Assembly: GCA_963740205.1 (NCBI GenBank)
Contig: CAVUDD010000002.1
Location: 124,001 to 188,000 of the forward strand
Direction of reading: 5' to 3'
Length of the DNA: 64,000 nucleotides
DNA from: UBA2137 sp963740205
GTDB taxonomy: Bacteria; Pseudomonadota; Alphaproteobacteria; Micavibrionales; Micavibrionaceae
The notes below the pieces were generated by a model. It had not been told where the DNA came from. It was given only the letters and a program-made list of their open reading frames with translations, and searched no databases. The first letter of the stretch is position 1; every line of letters begins with the position of its first letter. A program made the position numbers and the translations under genes. Below, in pieces: positions 53,715 through 63,213 of the stretch.

Positions 53715-55306
53715 ATTTTTATATCAATTAATGAGCGGGTATAAACTTCCGCTCTTTCTTCTTATATCAGGTGCATTAGGTGGGTTTGGTTTTCCGCCCT
53801 ACTATATTTTCCCTCTTACCCTTCTATCTTACGCAACATTCTTTCTGTTTCTTTATTTACGCTCGGATTTGTTGCCTTCAAGAATATTTTTATGCTCTTG
53901 GCTATGGGGAACTGCCTATTTTGTATCGAACTTATGGTGGACAGGAACAGCCCTTCTTATTGATGAAAATCCGTTTTTATGGGCTTTACCCTTGGCAGTT
54001 GTCGGATTCCCCTCTCTTCTAGGTTTTTTTCCGGCTTTTGCCTCAATCCTATTTCTTTTTTCTAAAAAACTATGGATCAACAATCCTTTAAATGCGGCAT
54101 TGATATTCACACTTTGGATGGGCTTTAGTGAATATGGGCGCGGATATTTCTTTACAGGTTTTCCGTGGAATATACCCGCCTATATTTGGAGTGATTTTTT
54201 ACCTTTATTACAATCACTTTCTCTTATGGGGCCTTTTGCACTTTCACTACTAACAATCTTTTTGGCATCTTTGATTGGTGCAACAATATTTACATTTGAA
54301 CGTAGAAAAGTGCTCATTTCACTTTCTATATTATGTGTCGCACTTTTATTCCTTTCCGTATGGGGGCACTTCAGAGTTCAAGATAATCCTATTAAATTTC
54401 AGAACACCGAAACTGTTGTCAGGCTCATACAACCTAATATTCCTCAAGCCGAAAAATGGAATAAAGATTTTTATGATGAACAGATAGAAAGCATAACAAA
54501 ACTGCTTACTCGACCTTTGGCAGAGGAGTTTCAAAATATTAAAAACGTCTTGGCAGTCGCACCTGAAACAGCCCTTAATGAAACGATGCTGTCTTCTGTA
54601 TTCGCATTTGAGATTATAGATACCGGCTTTTTAAAACTACAATCCTACCCACAGGACTTTTATTTCTATACGGGCATGTTGCGTTCCGAGGTTATTGAAA
54701 AAGATAATATGATTGAAAAACGCCACTACAACAGCTCTCTTCTCTTTAATGAGCGAGGCGAAGTCATAGATATTTATGACAAATTTCATCTCGTTCCTTT
54801 CGGCGAATACATGCCTTACTCCGATATTATCCCAATAGAACCTGTTGTTAAATTTTCAGGATTTGAATTTGGGGAAGGCTTGAGAACACTTAAACATGAG
54901 GGTCTACCTACTTTTTCTCCACTTATTTGCTATGAAATTTTATTCCCGACTGAAGTAGCCCTCAAATCTAATCGTCCCGATATGTTAGTCAATATTACAA
55001 ATGATGCGTGGTATGGCAGTAGCCCCGGCCCCTTTCAGCATGTTTTACAAGCACAATACCGTGCCATTGAGGAAGGGATTCCTGTTTTACGAGCCGCCAA
55101 TACAGGCATGAGTGTTATTTACGAACTCTTATGGCAGAAAAATATCAGGACTCCCTCTTTTTCAAGAAGGTATAATAGACAGCCACATCCCAGAAAAAAT
55201 TGAAGCTGGCACACTCTATTCTTCAATAGGAAATATTGCCTATTTCTTCTTTTCTCTCTTGATTATTCTTTTTGTTTTTCTGCCAAGACTTACAAACAGA
55301 AATTAA
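53707..55306 (+). pseudogene. lnt: Apolipoprotein N-acyltransferase, frameshift near the 3' end
   Basis: The open frame runs from ATG 53707 (8-base overlap with corC) to a stop at 55203; the earlier start inside corC is unlikely. About five to six membrane helices precede the nitrilase domain with Glu in VAPETALNE, Lys in YDKFHLVPFGEYMPY and Cys in SPLICYEILFPTEV, a complete triad. After NTGMSVIY the frame shifts: removing the G at 55123 gives NSYGRKISGLPLFQEGIIDS and a final membrane helix (FFFSLLIILFVFLPRL) ending at 55306, the expected C-terminus. As it stands, the last ~60 residues are lost. Lnt adds the third acyl chain to lipoproteins and is often essential, so a sequence error is suspected. 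Confidence 0.9.
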
Positions 55307-55391
55307 CACCCTATTCTTATGGTTAGTTGATATTTAAAATTATTCATGCATAAGTATGTTTTGCAACTTTACCAATTACTAATATAAGAAA

Positions 55392-55856
55392 ATGACAAAG
55401 ACCAAAAAACAATCTGAGTACCCTGTCTATTCCAACGATTTTGCTGGCCCGGACCCAGTAGACATTTATGTTGGACAAAGACTGCGAGAACAACGTATTC
55501 GTGCCGGCATTAGCCAAGAAAAAATTGCCGATTGCACTGGTGTAACATTTCAACAGATACAAAAATACGAAATGGCTAAAAATCGTGTTAGTGCATCACG
55601 TCTTTATCAATTCAGCCGTATTCTCAATGTGGATATTGGCTATTTCTTTGATGGTTTTGAAAGCAGTGAAATCCAAAGCATGTCCGAAGGTCTTTCAGAC
55701 ACAAATCAACAGGCTTATGGAATTGAAGATTTCAAGGACAGAGAAAAACAAATTAAAAAAGAAGGTAAGCTTATCAAAAGCTATATGGCGCTGATTAACA
55801 AAAATCAGAAACTTGCCGATAATTTTATGAAAACACTCCTAGATAGCCAAACATAA
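55392..55856 (+). CDS. XRE-family transcription regulator
   Basis: 154 residues. The helix-turn-helix domain starts VDIYVGQRLREQRIRAGISQ and continues EKIADCTGVTFQQIQKYEMAKNRV in two halves; SASRLYQFSRILNVDIGYFFDGF completes it. The C-terminal ~60 residues are Lys/Glu-rich. This regulator type lies between lnt and metK in many alphaproteobacteria. Target genes are unknown. Confidence 0.92.
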   Translation: MTKTKKQSEYPVYSNDFAGPDPVDIYVGQRLREQRIRAGISQEKIADCTGVTFQQIQKYEMAKNRVSASRLYQFSRILNVDIGYFFDGFESSEIQSMSEGLSDTNQQAYGIEDFKDREKQIKKEGKLIKSYMALINKNQKLADNFMKTLLDSQT

Positions 55857-55894
55857 AGGCTTGAATTTTCATGTACTTTCATTAGTCTCTTTCG

Positions 55895-55927
55895 TGAAGT
55901 TAGTATGTTTCTCTTACTAACACTTCA
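55895..55927 (+). promoter_or_regulatory. Hairpin in the metK leader
   Basis: TGAAG-TTAGTA pairs with TACTAA-CA-CTTCA with a 9-base loop and a 2-base bulge, 30 bases upstream of metK. No U-run follows. A SAM-responsive role is attractive next to metK, but the sequence does not match the SAM riboswitch consensuses I know. Confidence 0.35.
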
Positions 55928-55956
55928 ATAATTTAGAATATGAAAGCCCTGTAGAC

Positions 55957-57126
55957 ATGAGCAGTTATTATTTCACTAGTGAATCTGTTTCCGAAGGTCA
56001 CCCTGATAAAGTTTGCGATCGCATATCTGATAGCATTCTTGACCTTTATCTTTCGAAAGACAAGCATTCCCGCGTTGCCGTTGAAACAGCGGTCACGACT
56101 GATTTTGTATGCATCATGGGGGAAACACGGGGACCCGATGAAATTACCAATGTCGAAATGGAACAGGCTGCTCGAAACGCCATCAGAGAAATTGGATACA
56201 ATCAAAAAGGGTTTAGTTGGAAAACTGCTAAATTTGATATTCATGTTCATTCTCAATCCGCTGATATTGCCCAAGGCGTTGATGGCAATGAAGACAGTGA
56301 TAAGGATGAAGGTGCTGGTGACCAAGGCATTATGTTTGGATATGCATGCAAAGAAACAGACGTTCTTATGCCTGCTCCCATTTATTATGCCCATAAAATA
56401 TTAAAGGTACTTGCCGATGCACGTCACGCAGGAAAACTTCCTGAGCTTGAACCTGATGCTAAATCACAAGTCACCCTCAAATATGTCGATGGTAAACCTG
56501 TTAAGGCCGGCTCTATCGTTTTATCTACGCAACACAAAGAAGGCTTCTCGCAAGGTGATGTTAAAGAACTTGTACGTCCATTTATAGAAGACGTTCTTCC
56601 CGAAGGATGGATGTGTGATGAGGATCGCTTTTTTGTTAATCCAACAGGGCGCTTTGTCATAGGTGGGCCAGTTGGTGATGCTGGTTTAACAGGTAGAAAG
56701 ATTATTGTGGACACCTACGGTGGCGCAGCCCTTCACGGTGGTGGTGCATTCTCTGGAAAAGACCCGACCAAGGTTGACCGCTCTGCTGCTTATGCATCAC
56801 GCTACCTTGCCAAAAATATTGTTGCCGCAGATTACGCTGATAAATGTACCATTCAGCTCTCCTATGCGATTGGTGTTTCACAACCTATTTCAATATATGT
56901 GAACACTCATGGAACAGGACGAGTTGATAAAGAAAAATTATATGATGCGATTGCACAGCTCGTTGACCTAAGCCCTCGTGGTATTCGTAACCATCTCCAG
57001 CTTAATAGACCAATCTACACACCTACTTCGTCTTATGGCCATTTTGGAAGGACACCAACTGATGAAGGGCATTTCTCTTGGGAAAAAACAGATTTAGTAG
57101 ATAAGCTACAATCCTTAATCGGCTAA
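55957..57126 (+). CDS. metK: S-adenosylmethionine synthase
   Basis: 389 residues. SVSEGHPDKVCDRISDSILD, GAGDQGIMFGYACKETD, GGAALHGGGAFSGKDPTKVD and IQLSYAIGVSQPISIYV are the MetK signature regions. It makes SAM from methionine and ATP. The next gene, trmB, a SAM-dependent methyltransferase, starts two bases after metK. Confidence 0.97.
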   Translation: MSSYYFTSESVSEGHPDKVCDRISDSILDLYLSKDKHSRVAVETAVTTDFVCIMGETRGPDEITNVEMEQAARNAIREIGYNQKGFSWKTAKFDIHVHSQSADIAQGVDGNEDSDKDEGAGDQGIMFGYACKETDVLMPAPIYYAHKILKVLADARHAGKLPELEPDAKSQVTLKYVDGKPVKAGSIVLSTQHKEGFSQGDVKELVRPFIEDVLPEGWMCDEDRFFVNPTGRFVIGGPVGDAGLTGRKIIVDTYGGAALHGGGAFSGKDPTKVDRSAAYASRYLAKNIVAADYADKCTIQLSYAIGVSQPISIYVNTHGTGRVDKEKLYDAIAQLVDLSPRGIRNHLQLNRPIYTPTSSYGHFGRTPTDEGHFSWEKTDLVDKLQSLIG

Positions 57127-57127
57127 T

Positions 57128-57820
57128 ATGTCTCATCCAGTCAGAAAAGTTCATGGTCGCCGTATAGGTCGCCCTCTAAATACCTCGCGTCAAAAGGCAT
57201 TAGATAGTTTGTACCCATTTTACGCTTTCAAATCAGAAGAGCTTAAATGTAATGAAGAACTAAACCCCTCTTCTTTATTCCCTAACTGTCAGAAAGTCTG
57301 TTTCGAAATAGGCTTTGGCAACGGCGATTTTCTTTTTGAGGAAATGAATAAAAATCCTAACTACGGATACATAGCTGCCGAACCATTCATCAATGGCATG
57401 TCTGCACTTCTTGCTAAACTTAATGACCAAAAAGACTATCATCTAAAAGTCTGGATGGATGATGCAATGGACATTGCAAAATCACTAACCTCGGAATCTT
57501 TAGATATTATTTATATCCTTAATCCTGATCCATGGCCAAAAACACGGCACCATAAACGTCGCATCGTTTTACAGGATAATCTTAATCATTTTGCACGTAT
57601 ATTAAAGCCAAATGGTCAACTTATCATGACAACAGACGTAGACGAACTTGCCGTGTGGATGGCAACGCAGACAGTTAACCATCCCTCATTTGAATGGACA
57701 GCTAATTGTGCAAATGACTGGCAAACGCCTCCTCGGGGTTGGACACGCACACGCTATGAGAAGAAAGGTGAAACTGCAGGTCGAAAGCAATCTTACCTAC
57801 TTTTTCAAAAAAGGGCTTGA
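57128..57820 (+). CDS. trmB: tRNA (guanine46-N7)-methyltransferase TrmB
   Basis: 230 residues. SAM motif CFEIGFGNGDFLFEEM, then YIAAEPFINGM and IIYILNPDPWPKTRHHKRRI, and the C-terminal TRYEKKGETAGRKQSYLLF. The conserved PDPWPK(T/K)RHHKRR motif is intact. It makes m7G46 in tRNA. ATG follows the metK stop immediately. Confidence 0.95.
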   Translation: MSHPVRKVHGRRIGRPLNTSRQKALDSLYPFYAFKSEELKCNEELNPSSLFPNCQKVCFEIGFGNGDFLFEEMNKNPNYGYIAAEPFINGMSALLAKLNDQKDYHLKVWMDDAMDIAKSLTSESLDIIYILNPDPWPKTRHHKRRIVLQDNLNHFARILKPNGQLIMTTDVDELAVWMATQTVNHPSFEWTANCANDWQTPPRGWTRTRYEKKGETAGRKQSYLLFQKRA

Positions 57821-57882
57821 TTTCAATACCCCAAATCCAATATAACCAAATCAAGTAATAAAAACTCTTGGTATTGAACGAG

Positions 57883-57912
57883 GGTGGGCCTGAAAAGGAC
57901 CCGCCTTTTTTG
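57883..57912 (+). terminator. Terminator or attenuator before rimP
   Basis: GGTGGGCCT pairs with AGG(A)CCCGCC, with one bulge, followed by TTTTTTG. It ends the metK-trmB transcript or attenuates the rimP-nusA-infB operon. Open reading through the hairpin has produced a falsely long rimP start at 57868. Confidence 0.75.
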
Positions 57913-57930
57913 TTGCTAAAAAGGATAGTT

Positions 57931-58431
57931 ATGGCACGTAGCCAATTAGAATTACAAATTAAAGAGATAATCTCTCCTGCCATAGAAGAGATGGGTTATC
58001 GTGTTGTCGCCGTTGAAATGGCAAAGGATGGCAATACGCCTGTTTTGCAGATTATGGCAGAAGATAAGGAAACGGGTCTTATATCACTTGATGCTTGTGC
58101 AGATATTAGTCGTGAGGCGTCTGCTCTACTTGATGTTGAGGATCCTATTTCCTATGCTTACCGTCTAGAGGTAAGCTCACCGGGGATTGATCGCCCTCTT
58201 TTCACAGTTGAGGACTTTGCCAAGTATATTGGTTTTGATGTGAAATTAGAGTTGGAAACACCTGTCGATACAGGTCAGAAAAAATTTAGAGGTACTATAT
58301 TAGGTGCCGAAGATAACACGATCGCTTTTAAAGCGGATAACACAGATTACGAATTTGAAATCAGCAATATTGCGAAAGCAAAACTTGTTCTAACGGATGA
58401 ATTGATAAAGAAAACAAAAAAGTCCGCTTAG
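57931..58431 (+). CDS. rimP: Ribosome maturation factor RimP
   Basis: 166 residues from ATG 57931, with AAAGGA at the right distance. The N-terminal domain has IISPAIEEMGYRVVAVEM, then LDACADISREASALLDVED, ISYAYRLEVSSPGIDRPLF, and a C-terminal Sm-like barrel. It helps 30S subunit assembly. First gene of the rimP-nusA-infB-rbfA-truB operon. Confidence 0.95.
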   Translation: MARSQLELQIKEIISPAIEEMGYRVVAVEMAKDGNTPVLQIMAEDKETGLISLDACADISREASALLDVEDPISYAYRLEVSSPGIDRPLFTVEDFAKYIGFDVKLELETPVDTGQKKFRGTILGAEDNTIAFKADNTDYEFEISNIAKAKLVLTDELIKKTKKSA

Positions 58432-58506
58432 AACACATTGGAAATGTTGAAGTTCAACACAATAAGGTTTAAAACACGAACAGAGTTAATTTAAAGGAAG
58501 AATAAA

Positions 58507-60093
58507 ATGGAACTCTTACAAGTAGCAGACAGCGTAGCACGCGAAAAAAACATCGATAGAGAAATTGTTATTGAAGCAATCGAAGAAGCTATTCAAAAAG
58601 CTGGCCGCTCTAAATATGGATTTGACCACGATATTCGCGCTAATATAGATCGTAAAAGCGGACAATTAGCTCTTAAGCGTGTTCGTACAGTCACAGACCC
58701 CGAAGAGATTGAAAATGAATCTGCTCAAATTACCATTGAGCAAGCCAAGCGCGAAAAACCTGATGCTGTTATAGGTGATACTCTTGTTGATGACCTTCCT
58801 CCTATGGATTATGGCCGTATTGCTGCACAAACTGCAAAACAGGTTATCTTACAAAAAGTGCGTGATGCTGAACGCGAACGTCAATTTGAAGAATACAAAG
58901 ACCGCGTTGGTGAAGTTGTCACAGGTATCGTAAAACGTGTCGACTTTGGTAACGTTACTATTGATTTAAGAAGCGCGGAGGCACATCTTCGTCGTGACGA
59001 GGGTATTCCTCGTGAAAATCTTAAAAATGGCGATCGTGTAAAAGCCTACATCTATGATGTTCGTCGTGAAATTCGTGGACCTCAGATTTTTGTATCTCGG
59101 TCACACCCTCAATTCATGGCAAGTCTTTTCGAACAAGAAGTTCCTGAGATTTATGAAGGCGTAATCGAAATTAAATCTGTTGCGCGTGACCCAGGTAGTC
59201 GTGCGAAAATTACAGTTCTGTCCAGAGATAGCGGTATTGATCCTGTGGGTGCGTGTGTTGGTATGCGCGGATCACGTGTCCAAGCCGTTGTGGGAGAACT
59301 ACAAGGTGAGAAAATCGATATTATTCCTTACACAGATGACCTTGTAACATTGGCAATTAAAGCCTTGGCTCCTGCAGTCGTGGCTCGTGTTGTTGTTGAC
59401 GAGGATGCAAAGCGTATTGATGTTGCTGTTCCTGAAGATCAACTTAGTCTTGCGATTGGACGTCGTGGTCAGAATGTCCGCTTGGCTTCTATGTTACTTG
59501 GCTGGGATATTGATATCCTTACAGAAGCAGAAGAGTCAGAGCGCAGACAAAAAGAATTTGCAACTCGCGCAGCCGTCTTTATGGAAGGCTTGGATGTTGA
59601 TGAGGTGATTGCCCATCTTCTTGTTGCTGAAGGATTTACGTCGATTGAAGAGATTGTTGAAACACCTCTTGAAGAATTCAATCAGATTGAAGGCTTCTCT
59701 GATGAAATTTCTGCAGAGCTTCAAAACCGTGCGTCTAACTTCCTTGCTGAAAAGCAAAAAGAGCTTAAGACAAAGCAAAAAGAGCTTAAAATCACTGATG
59801 ACCTTATCGAGATGGAAGGCGTTAAAGCAACTTATGCCATCAAGCTAGGTGAAAATGGTGTTAAATCTAAAGAAGATCTGGCTGATTTGGCTGGGGACGA
59901 GCTTCTTGAAATTCTTGGTGAAGATATGATTACTCTTCCAGAAGCCAATGCTCTGATTATGAAGGCACGTGAAGACTGGTTTGCCGAAGAGGACAAAGCC
60001 AAGGCAGATGCTGAACAAACAACGGAAGAAACAGCTGAAGGTTCTCAAGATGAGCCTTTAGAAGATAAAAAACCTGCTTCAGACAATGAATAG
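58507..60093 (+). CDS. nusA: Transcription termination/antitermination factor NusA
   Basis: 528 residues: N-terminal RNAP-binding domain, S1 domain (about 135-200, GEVVTGIVKRVDFGNVTIDL), KH1 (VGMRGSRVQAVVGELQGEK), KH2 (AIGRRGQNVRLASMLLGW), then two helix-hairpin-helix C-terminal modules (ALIMKAREDWF) with an acidic tail ending in SDNE. It controls pausing, termination and antitermination. 75 bases after rimP. Confidence 0.97.
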   Translation: MELLQVADSVAREKNIDREIVIEAIEEAIQKAGRSKYGFDHDIRANIDRKSGQLALKRVRTVTDPEEIENESAQITIEQAKREKPDAVIGDTLVDDLPPMDYGRIAAQTAKQVILQKVRDAERERQFEEYKDRVGEVVTGIVKRVDFGNVTIDLRSAEAHLRRDEGIPRENLKNGDRVKAYIYDVRREIRGPQIFVSRSHPQFMASLFEQEVPEIYEGVIEIKSVARDPGSRAKITVLSRDSGIDPVGACVGMRGSRVQAVVGELQGEKIDIIPYTDDLVTLAIKALAPAVVARVVVDEDAKRIDVAVPEDQLSLAIGRRGQNVRLASMLLGWDIDILTEAEESERRQKEFATRAAVFMEGLDVDEVIAHLLVAEGFTSIEEIVETPLEEFNQIEGFSDEISAELQNRASNFLAEKQKELKTKQKELKITDDLIEMEGVKATYAIKLGENGVKSKEDLADLAGDELLEILGEDMITLPEANALIMKAREDWFAEEDKAKADAEQTTEETAEGSQDEPLEDKKPASDNE

Positions 60094-60108
60094 TCTGGGT
60101 AAAATCGA

Positions 60109-60207
60109 AGGAGTACGCGATGCAAGGAGCAGTTCTAACTGCCTCTTATCAGCTAATATCAGCACTTTCTAAAAACTCTGTTTTTAGAAAACAGTTTCGC
60201 GTACTCC
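60109..60207 (+). ncRNA. Branched RNA structure between nusA and infB
   Basis: GGAGTACGCGA (60109-60119) pairs perfectly with TCGCGTACTCC (60197-60207), an 11-bp closing stem around 77 bases. Inside are GCAGTT-CT-AACTGC (60129-60142) and TTTCTAAAAAC-TCT-GTTTTTAGAAA (60166-60190), an 11-bp hairpin. The result is a three-way junction. It could be an mRNA leader for infB, an RNase processing site or a palindromic element. An ORF in this interval (60120-60323) has no family similarity, so the RNA reading is preferred. Confidence 0.6.
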
Positions 60208-60239
60208 CTATTTCACTCTTTTCAAATTTTAAACTTTTA

Positions 60240-60274
60240 GCAAGCTTCACCATGTTTTTTGGTGAAACCCTTGC
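60240..60274 (+). promoter_or_regulatory. Second hairpin upstream of infB
   Basis: GCAAG-C-TTCACCA pairs with TGGTGAA-ACC-CTTGC around a short T-rich loop, 55 bases before the infB start. No U-run follows, so it is not a terminator. With the branched element it makes the 235-base nusA-infB gap strongly structured. Confidence 0.5.
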
Positions 60275-60328
60275 TTGTAACAGTAAAACAATGCACTCTG
60301 TGCCGTTGAAAACCCTAGGATAGTATAA

Positions 60329-62818
60329 ATGAGCGACAAAACAGCAAAAAAAGATGGCGAAGATAATCAAGACAAGCCTGAAGAGAAAAAACCTTTAAGC
60401 CTTGGTGGCAAAGGTACGCTTAGTCTCGGGAGCGCCGCTTCTGCAAAAGCCAAACAAACTCTTGGTCAAGGAGCGACTGGTGGTGTCGCGGTAGAAATAC
60501 GTAGGTCACGCCGTAGCGCAGCCCCTGCCCCCAAGCCTGCGCCACAAAATCAAGGTAAGCCACAAAGTCCAAACGACGGCCTTACATCTGATGAACGTAA
60601 TGCACGTATCGAAGCCCTTCAAAAAGCTATTGAGGACGAGAAAAACCGTAAGGAAGAAAAGCCTGATACCTCCAATATTGGCAAACCAGTCCGTCCTAAT
60701 AAGGATGACGCGCGCCAGAAGGAATTAGAAGAGCTTCAAAAAATTGAAGCAGAAGAACTTGAAAAATCACAACGTGATAACAAGCGTCGCGAAGAACAAG
60801 CTGATAAATTTAAAAATAGCCGTGATGCTGCACCTGCAGAAGCAGAAAGCTATCGCGACAAAATGAAAAAAGCTGTTAACCCTCGTGCTCGTGTTGCCGA
60901 TACGGCTCGACGCGGTGGTAAAATGACTGTCACACAGGTTCTCAACGAAGATTACAATCGTGATCGTGGTCAATCTCTAGCTGCCCTTAAGCGTGCCCGC
61001 GCGAAGGCTAAGGCTGCATTAGGTCCTCAAGAGGCCGCCGTTAAAGTTAGGCGTGATGTTGTTGTGCCTGAGATGATTACTGTTCAGGAACTTGCCAACC
61101 GTATGACTGAGAAGTCAGGGGACGTTATTAAGGCTCTCATGAAAATGGGAACAATGGCAACGATCAACCAGATTATTGATGCGGACACTGCCGAGCTTGT
61201 CATCGAGGAATTTGGCCACTCTATTAAACGCGTGACCGAGGCTGATGTTGAAATTGGTCTTGACGGTGACACAGATAATGAAAAGGACATGGTTTCACGT
61301 CCACCTGTTGTAACAATCATGGGTCACGTTGACCATGGTAAAACATCCCTACTTGATGTTATGCGCTCTGCTGATGTTGTGTCTGGCGAAGCTGGTGGTA
61401 TTACGCAGCACATTGGTGCCTATCAAGTAAAAACTAAGGCTGGGAATAAAATTACATTCCTTGATACACCAGGTCACGCGGCCTTTACAGAGATGCGCGC
61501 ACGCGGTGCAAACGTAACTGATATTGTTGTTATTGTTGTTGCTGCAAATGATTCTATTATGCCTCAAACGATTGAAGCTATTAATCATGCTAAAGCTGCA
61601 GAAGTGCCTATTATTGTTGCTATCAACAAAATTGACCTTCCAGATGCCAATCCACAAAAAGTAAAACAAGACCTCCTCCAGCATGAAGTTATTGTAGAAG
61701 ACATGAGTGGTGATGTTTTATGTGTTGAGGTATCTGCTAAACAGAAACTTAATCTGGATAAACTAGAAGAGGCTATTCTGCTTCAATCTGAAATCCTTGA
61801 TTTAAAAGCCAATCCGAACAGAGAAGCACAAGGGTCTATTGTCGAGGCAAAACTTGAACAAGGCCGTGGATCGGTCGCGACCGTTCTTATTACGCGCGGA
61901 ACACTTAATATTGGCGACATCTTTGTGATGGGCTCCGAATGGGGACGTGTTCGCGCTCTTATTAATGATCAAGGAAAACAAATTAAAACAGCAATTCCAG
62001 GACAACCCGTTGAGGTTCTTGGTGCTAGTGGTACTCCTGAGTCAGGCGACCCATTCGTTGTTGTTAAAAACGAAGCAAGGGCTCGTGAGGTTGTTTCCTA
62101 TCGTCAACGTAAGAAGTTGGATCAGAAATCCGCCATGGCTTCTGGAGCAAGCTCACTTGAGTTAATGATGGCTGCCGCTAAAGAACAAGGCAGTAAAACA
62201 ACTCTTCCAGTGCTTATTAAAGGTGATGTCCATGGCTCGGTTGAGGCACTTGTAGGATCACTTAATAAAATTGTCGAAGAAAACGAAGACGTTGCCATCA
62301 AGGTTCTTCACTCTGGTGTTGGTGGTATTACAGAATCTGATGTTACTCTTGCTGGTGCATCTGGAGCATTGATTGTCGGTTTTAATGTCCGTGCAAATGC
62401 ACAAGCACGCGACCTTGCTAAACGTGACGGCGTTGATTTGCGTTATTACAATATCATTTACAACGTGATTGATGATGTGAAAGCTATTCTTGGTGGTATG
62501 CTTGCCCCAGTTCAGCGTGAAGAATATCTTGGTCAGGCTGAAATCCGTGAAGTCTTTAACGTTTCCAAAGTTGGTAAGGTTGCTGGGTGTATGGTAACGG
62601 CCGGTAACGTGAAACGTGGCTCACATGTTCGCCTACTTCGTGATGACGTTGTTATTCACGAAGGTAAACTCAAAACATTGAAACGCTTTAAGGATGAAGT
62701 CAAAGAAGTCCGTGAAGGTATGGAATGTGGGATGGCCTTTGAAAACTATGATGATGTAAAAGAAAAAGACATTATCGAATGTTTCGATATCAAAGAAGAA
62801 ACACGCACAGTCGAGTAG
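60329..62818 (+). CDS. infB: Translation initiation factor IF-2
   Basis: 829 residues. N-terminal ~230 residues are Lys/Glu/Arg-rich, with the IF2_assoc block PLSLGGKGTLSLGS at the very start; a small IF2_N domain (ITVQELANRMTEKSGDVIKA) follows. The G domain has GHVDHGKTSLLDV, DTPGHAAFTEMRARG and NKIDLP, followed by the C1/C2 barrels that bind fMet-tRNA. It recruits initiator tRNA to the 30S. The gene is normally preceded by ylxR in alphaproteobacteria; here a structured RNA fills the gap. Confidence 0.97.
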   Translation: MSDKTAKKDGEDNQDKPEEKKPLSLGGKGTLSLGSAASAKAKQTLGQGATGGVAVEIRRSRRSAAPAPKPAPQNQGKPQSPNDGLTSDERNARIEALQKAIEDEKNRKEEKPDTSNIGKPVRPNKDDARQKELEELQKIEAEELEKSQRDNKRREEQADKFKNSRDAAPAEAESYRDKMKKAVNPRARVADTARRGGKMTVTQVLNEDYNRDRGQSLAALKRARAKAKAALGPQEAAVKVRRDVVVPEMITVQELANRMTEKSGDVIKALMKMGTMATINQIIDADTAELVIEEFGHSIKRVTEADVEIGLDGDTDNEKDMVSRPPVVTIMGHVDHGKTSLLDVMRSADVVSGEAGGITQHIGAYQVKTKAGNKITFLDTPGHAAFTEMRARGANVTDIVVIVVAANDSIMPQTIEAINHAKAAEVPIIVAINKIDLPDANPQKVKQDLLQHEVIVEDMSGDVLCVEVSAKQKLNLDKLEEAILLQSEILDLKANPNREAQGSIVEAKLEQGRGSVATVLITRGTLNIGDIFVMGSEWGRVRALINDQGKQIKTAIPGQPVEVLGASGTPESGDPFVVVKNEARAREVVSYRQRKKLDQKSAMASGASSLELMMAAAKEQGSKTTLPVLIKGDVHGSVEALVGSLNKIVEENEDVAIKVLHSGVGGITESDVTLAGASGALIVGFNVRANAQARDLAKRDGVDLRYYNIIYNVIDDVKAILGGMLAPVQREEYLGQAEIREVFNVSKVGKVAGCMVTAGNVKRGSHVRLLRDDVVIHEGKLKTLKRFKDEVKEVREGMECGMAFENYDDVKEKDIIECFDIKEETRTVE

Positions 62819-62824
62819 AACCTC

Positions 62825-63205
62825 ATGCAACAGCCTTCCCAAAGACAGCTTCGTGTAGCCGAGCAGGTCAGGCACGTTATTTCTGAAACCCTTTTGCGTG
62901 GACATTTTCACACAGTAGGCCTTTTAAACGCAGGTCCTACTCTTTCCATTTCGGAAGTGCGCATAAGCCCTGATCTCAAGAATGCAACGGCTTATGTTTC
63001 GTCTTTAAAAAATGAAAATATTGATGAGCTTATTGCTATGCTTAATGAAGAACATTATGTATTTCAAAAGGATGTGGCATCACAAGTGCGTATGAAATTT
63101 ACACCTCGTATACGTTTTAAATATGATGAAAGTCAAGAACGCGTAAACCGCCTTGAGGCCTTGTTTCACAATCTACCTGTCTCACAAAATAACGAAGACG
63201 AATAA
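62825..63205 (+). CDS. rbfA: Ribosome-binding factor A
   Basis: 126 residues. QRQLRVAEQVRHVISETLLR opens the RbfA KH-like fold and LSISEVRISPDLKNATAYVS is its central block; the C-terminus is RMKFTPRIRFKYDESQERVN. It acts in 30S maturation near helix 1 of 16S rRNA. 6 bases after infB and 8 bases before truB. Confidence 0.96.
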   Translation: MQQPSQRQLRVAEQVRHVISETLLRGHFHTVGLLNAGPTLSISEVRISPDLKNATAYVSSLKNENIDELIAMLNEEHYVFQKDVASQVRMKFTPRIRFKYDESQERVNRLEALFHNLPVSQNNEDE

Positions 63206-63213
63206 ACCACCTT

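Noticed and set aside
55857..55956. SAM-II riboswitch before metK
   Set aside because: The pseudoknot consensus was not seen; only one hairpin is present.
57868..57930. Upstream GTG/TTG extension of rimP
   Set aside because: It would read through the terminator stem; ATG 57931 has a good ribosome site.
60109..60207. tRNA gene between nusA and infB
   Set aside because: The 11-bp stem and 99-nt length do not fit a tRNA; no T-loop consensus or CCA end.
60120..60323. 67-residue frame between nusA and infB as a YlxR homologue
   Set aside because: Lacks the RRCIVTG-type motif of YlxR and lies wholly in paired RNA.
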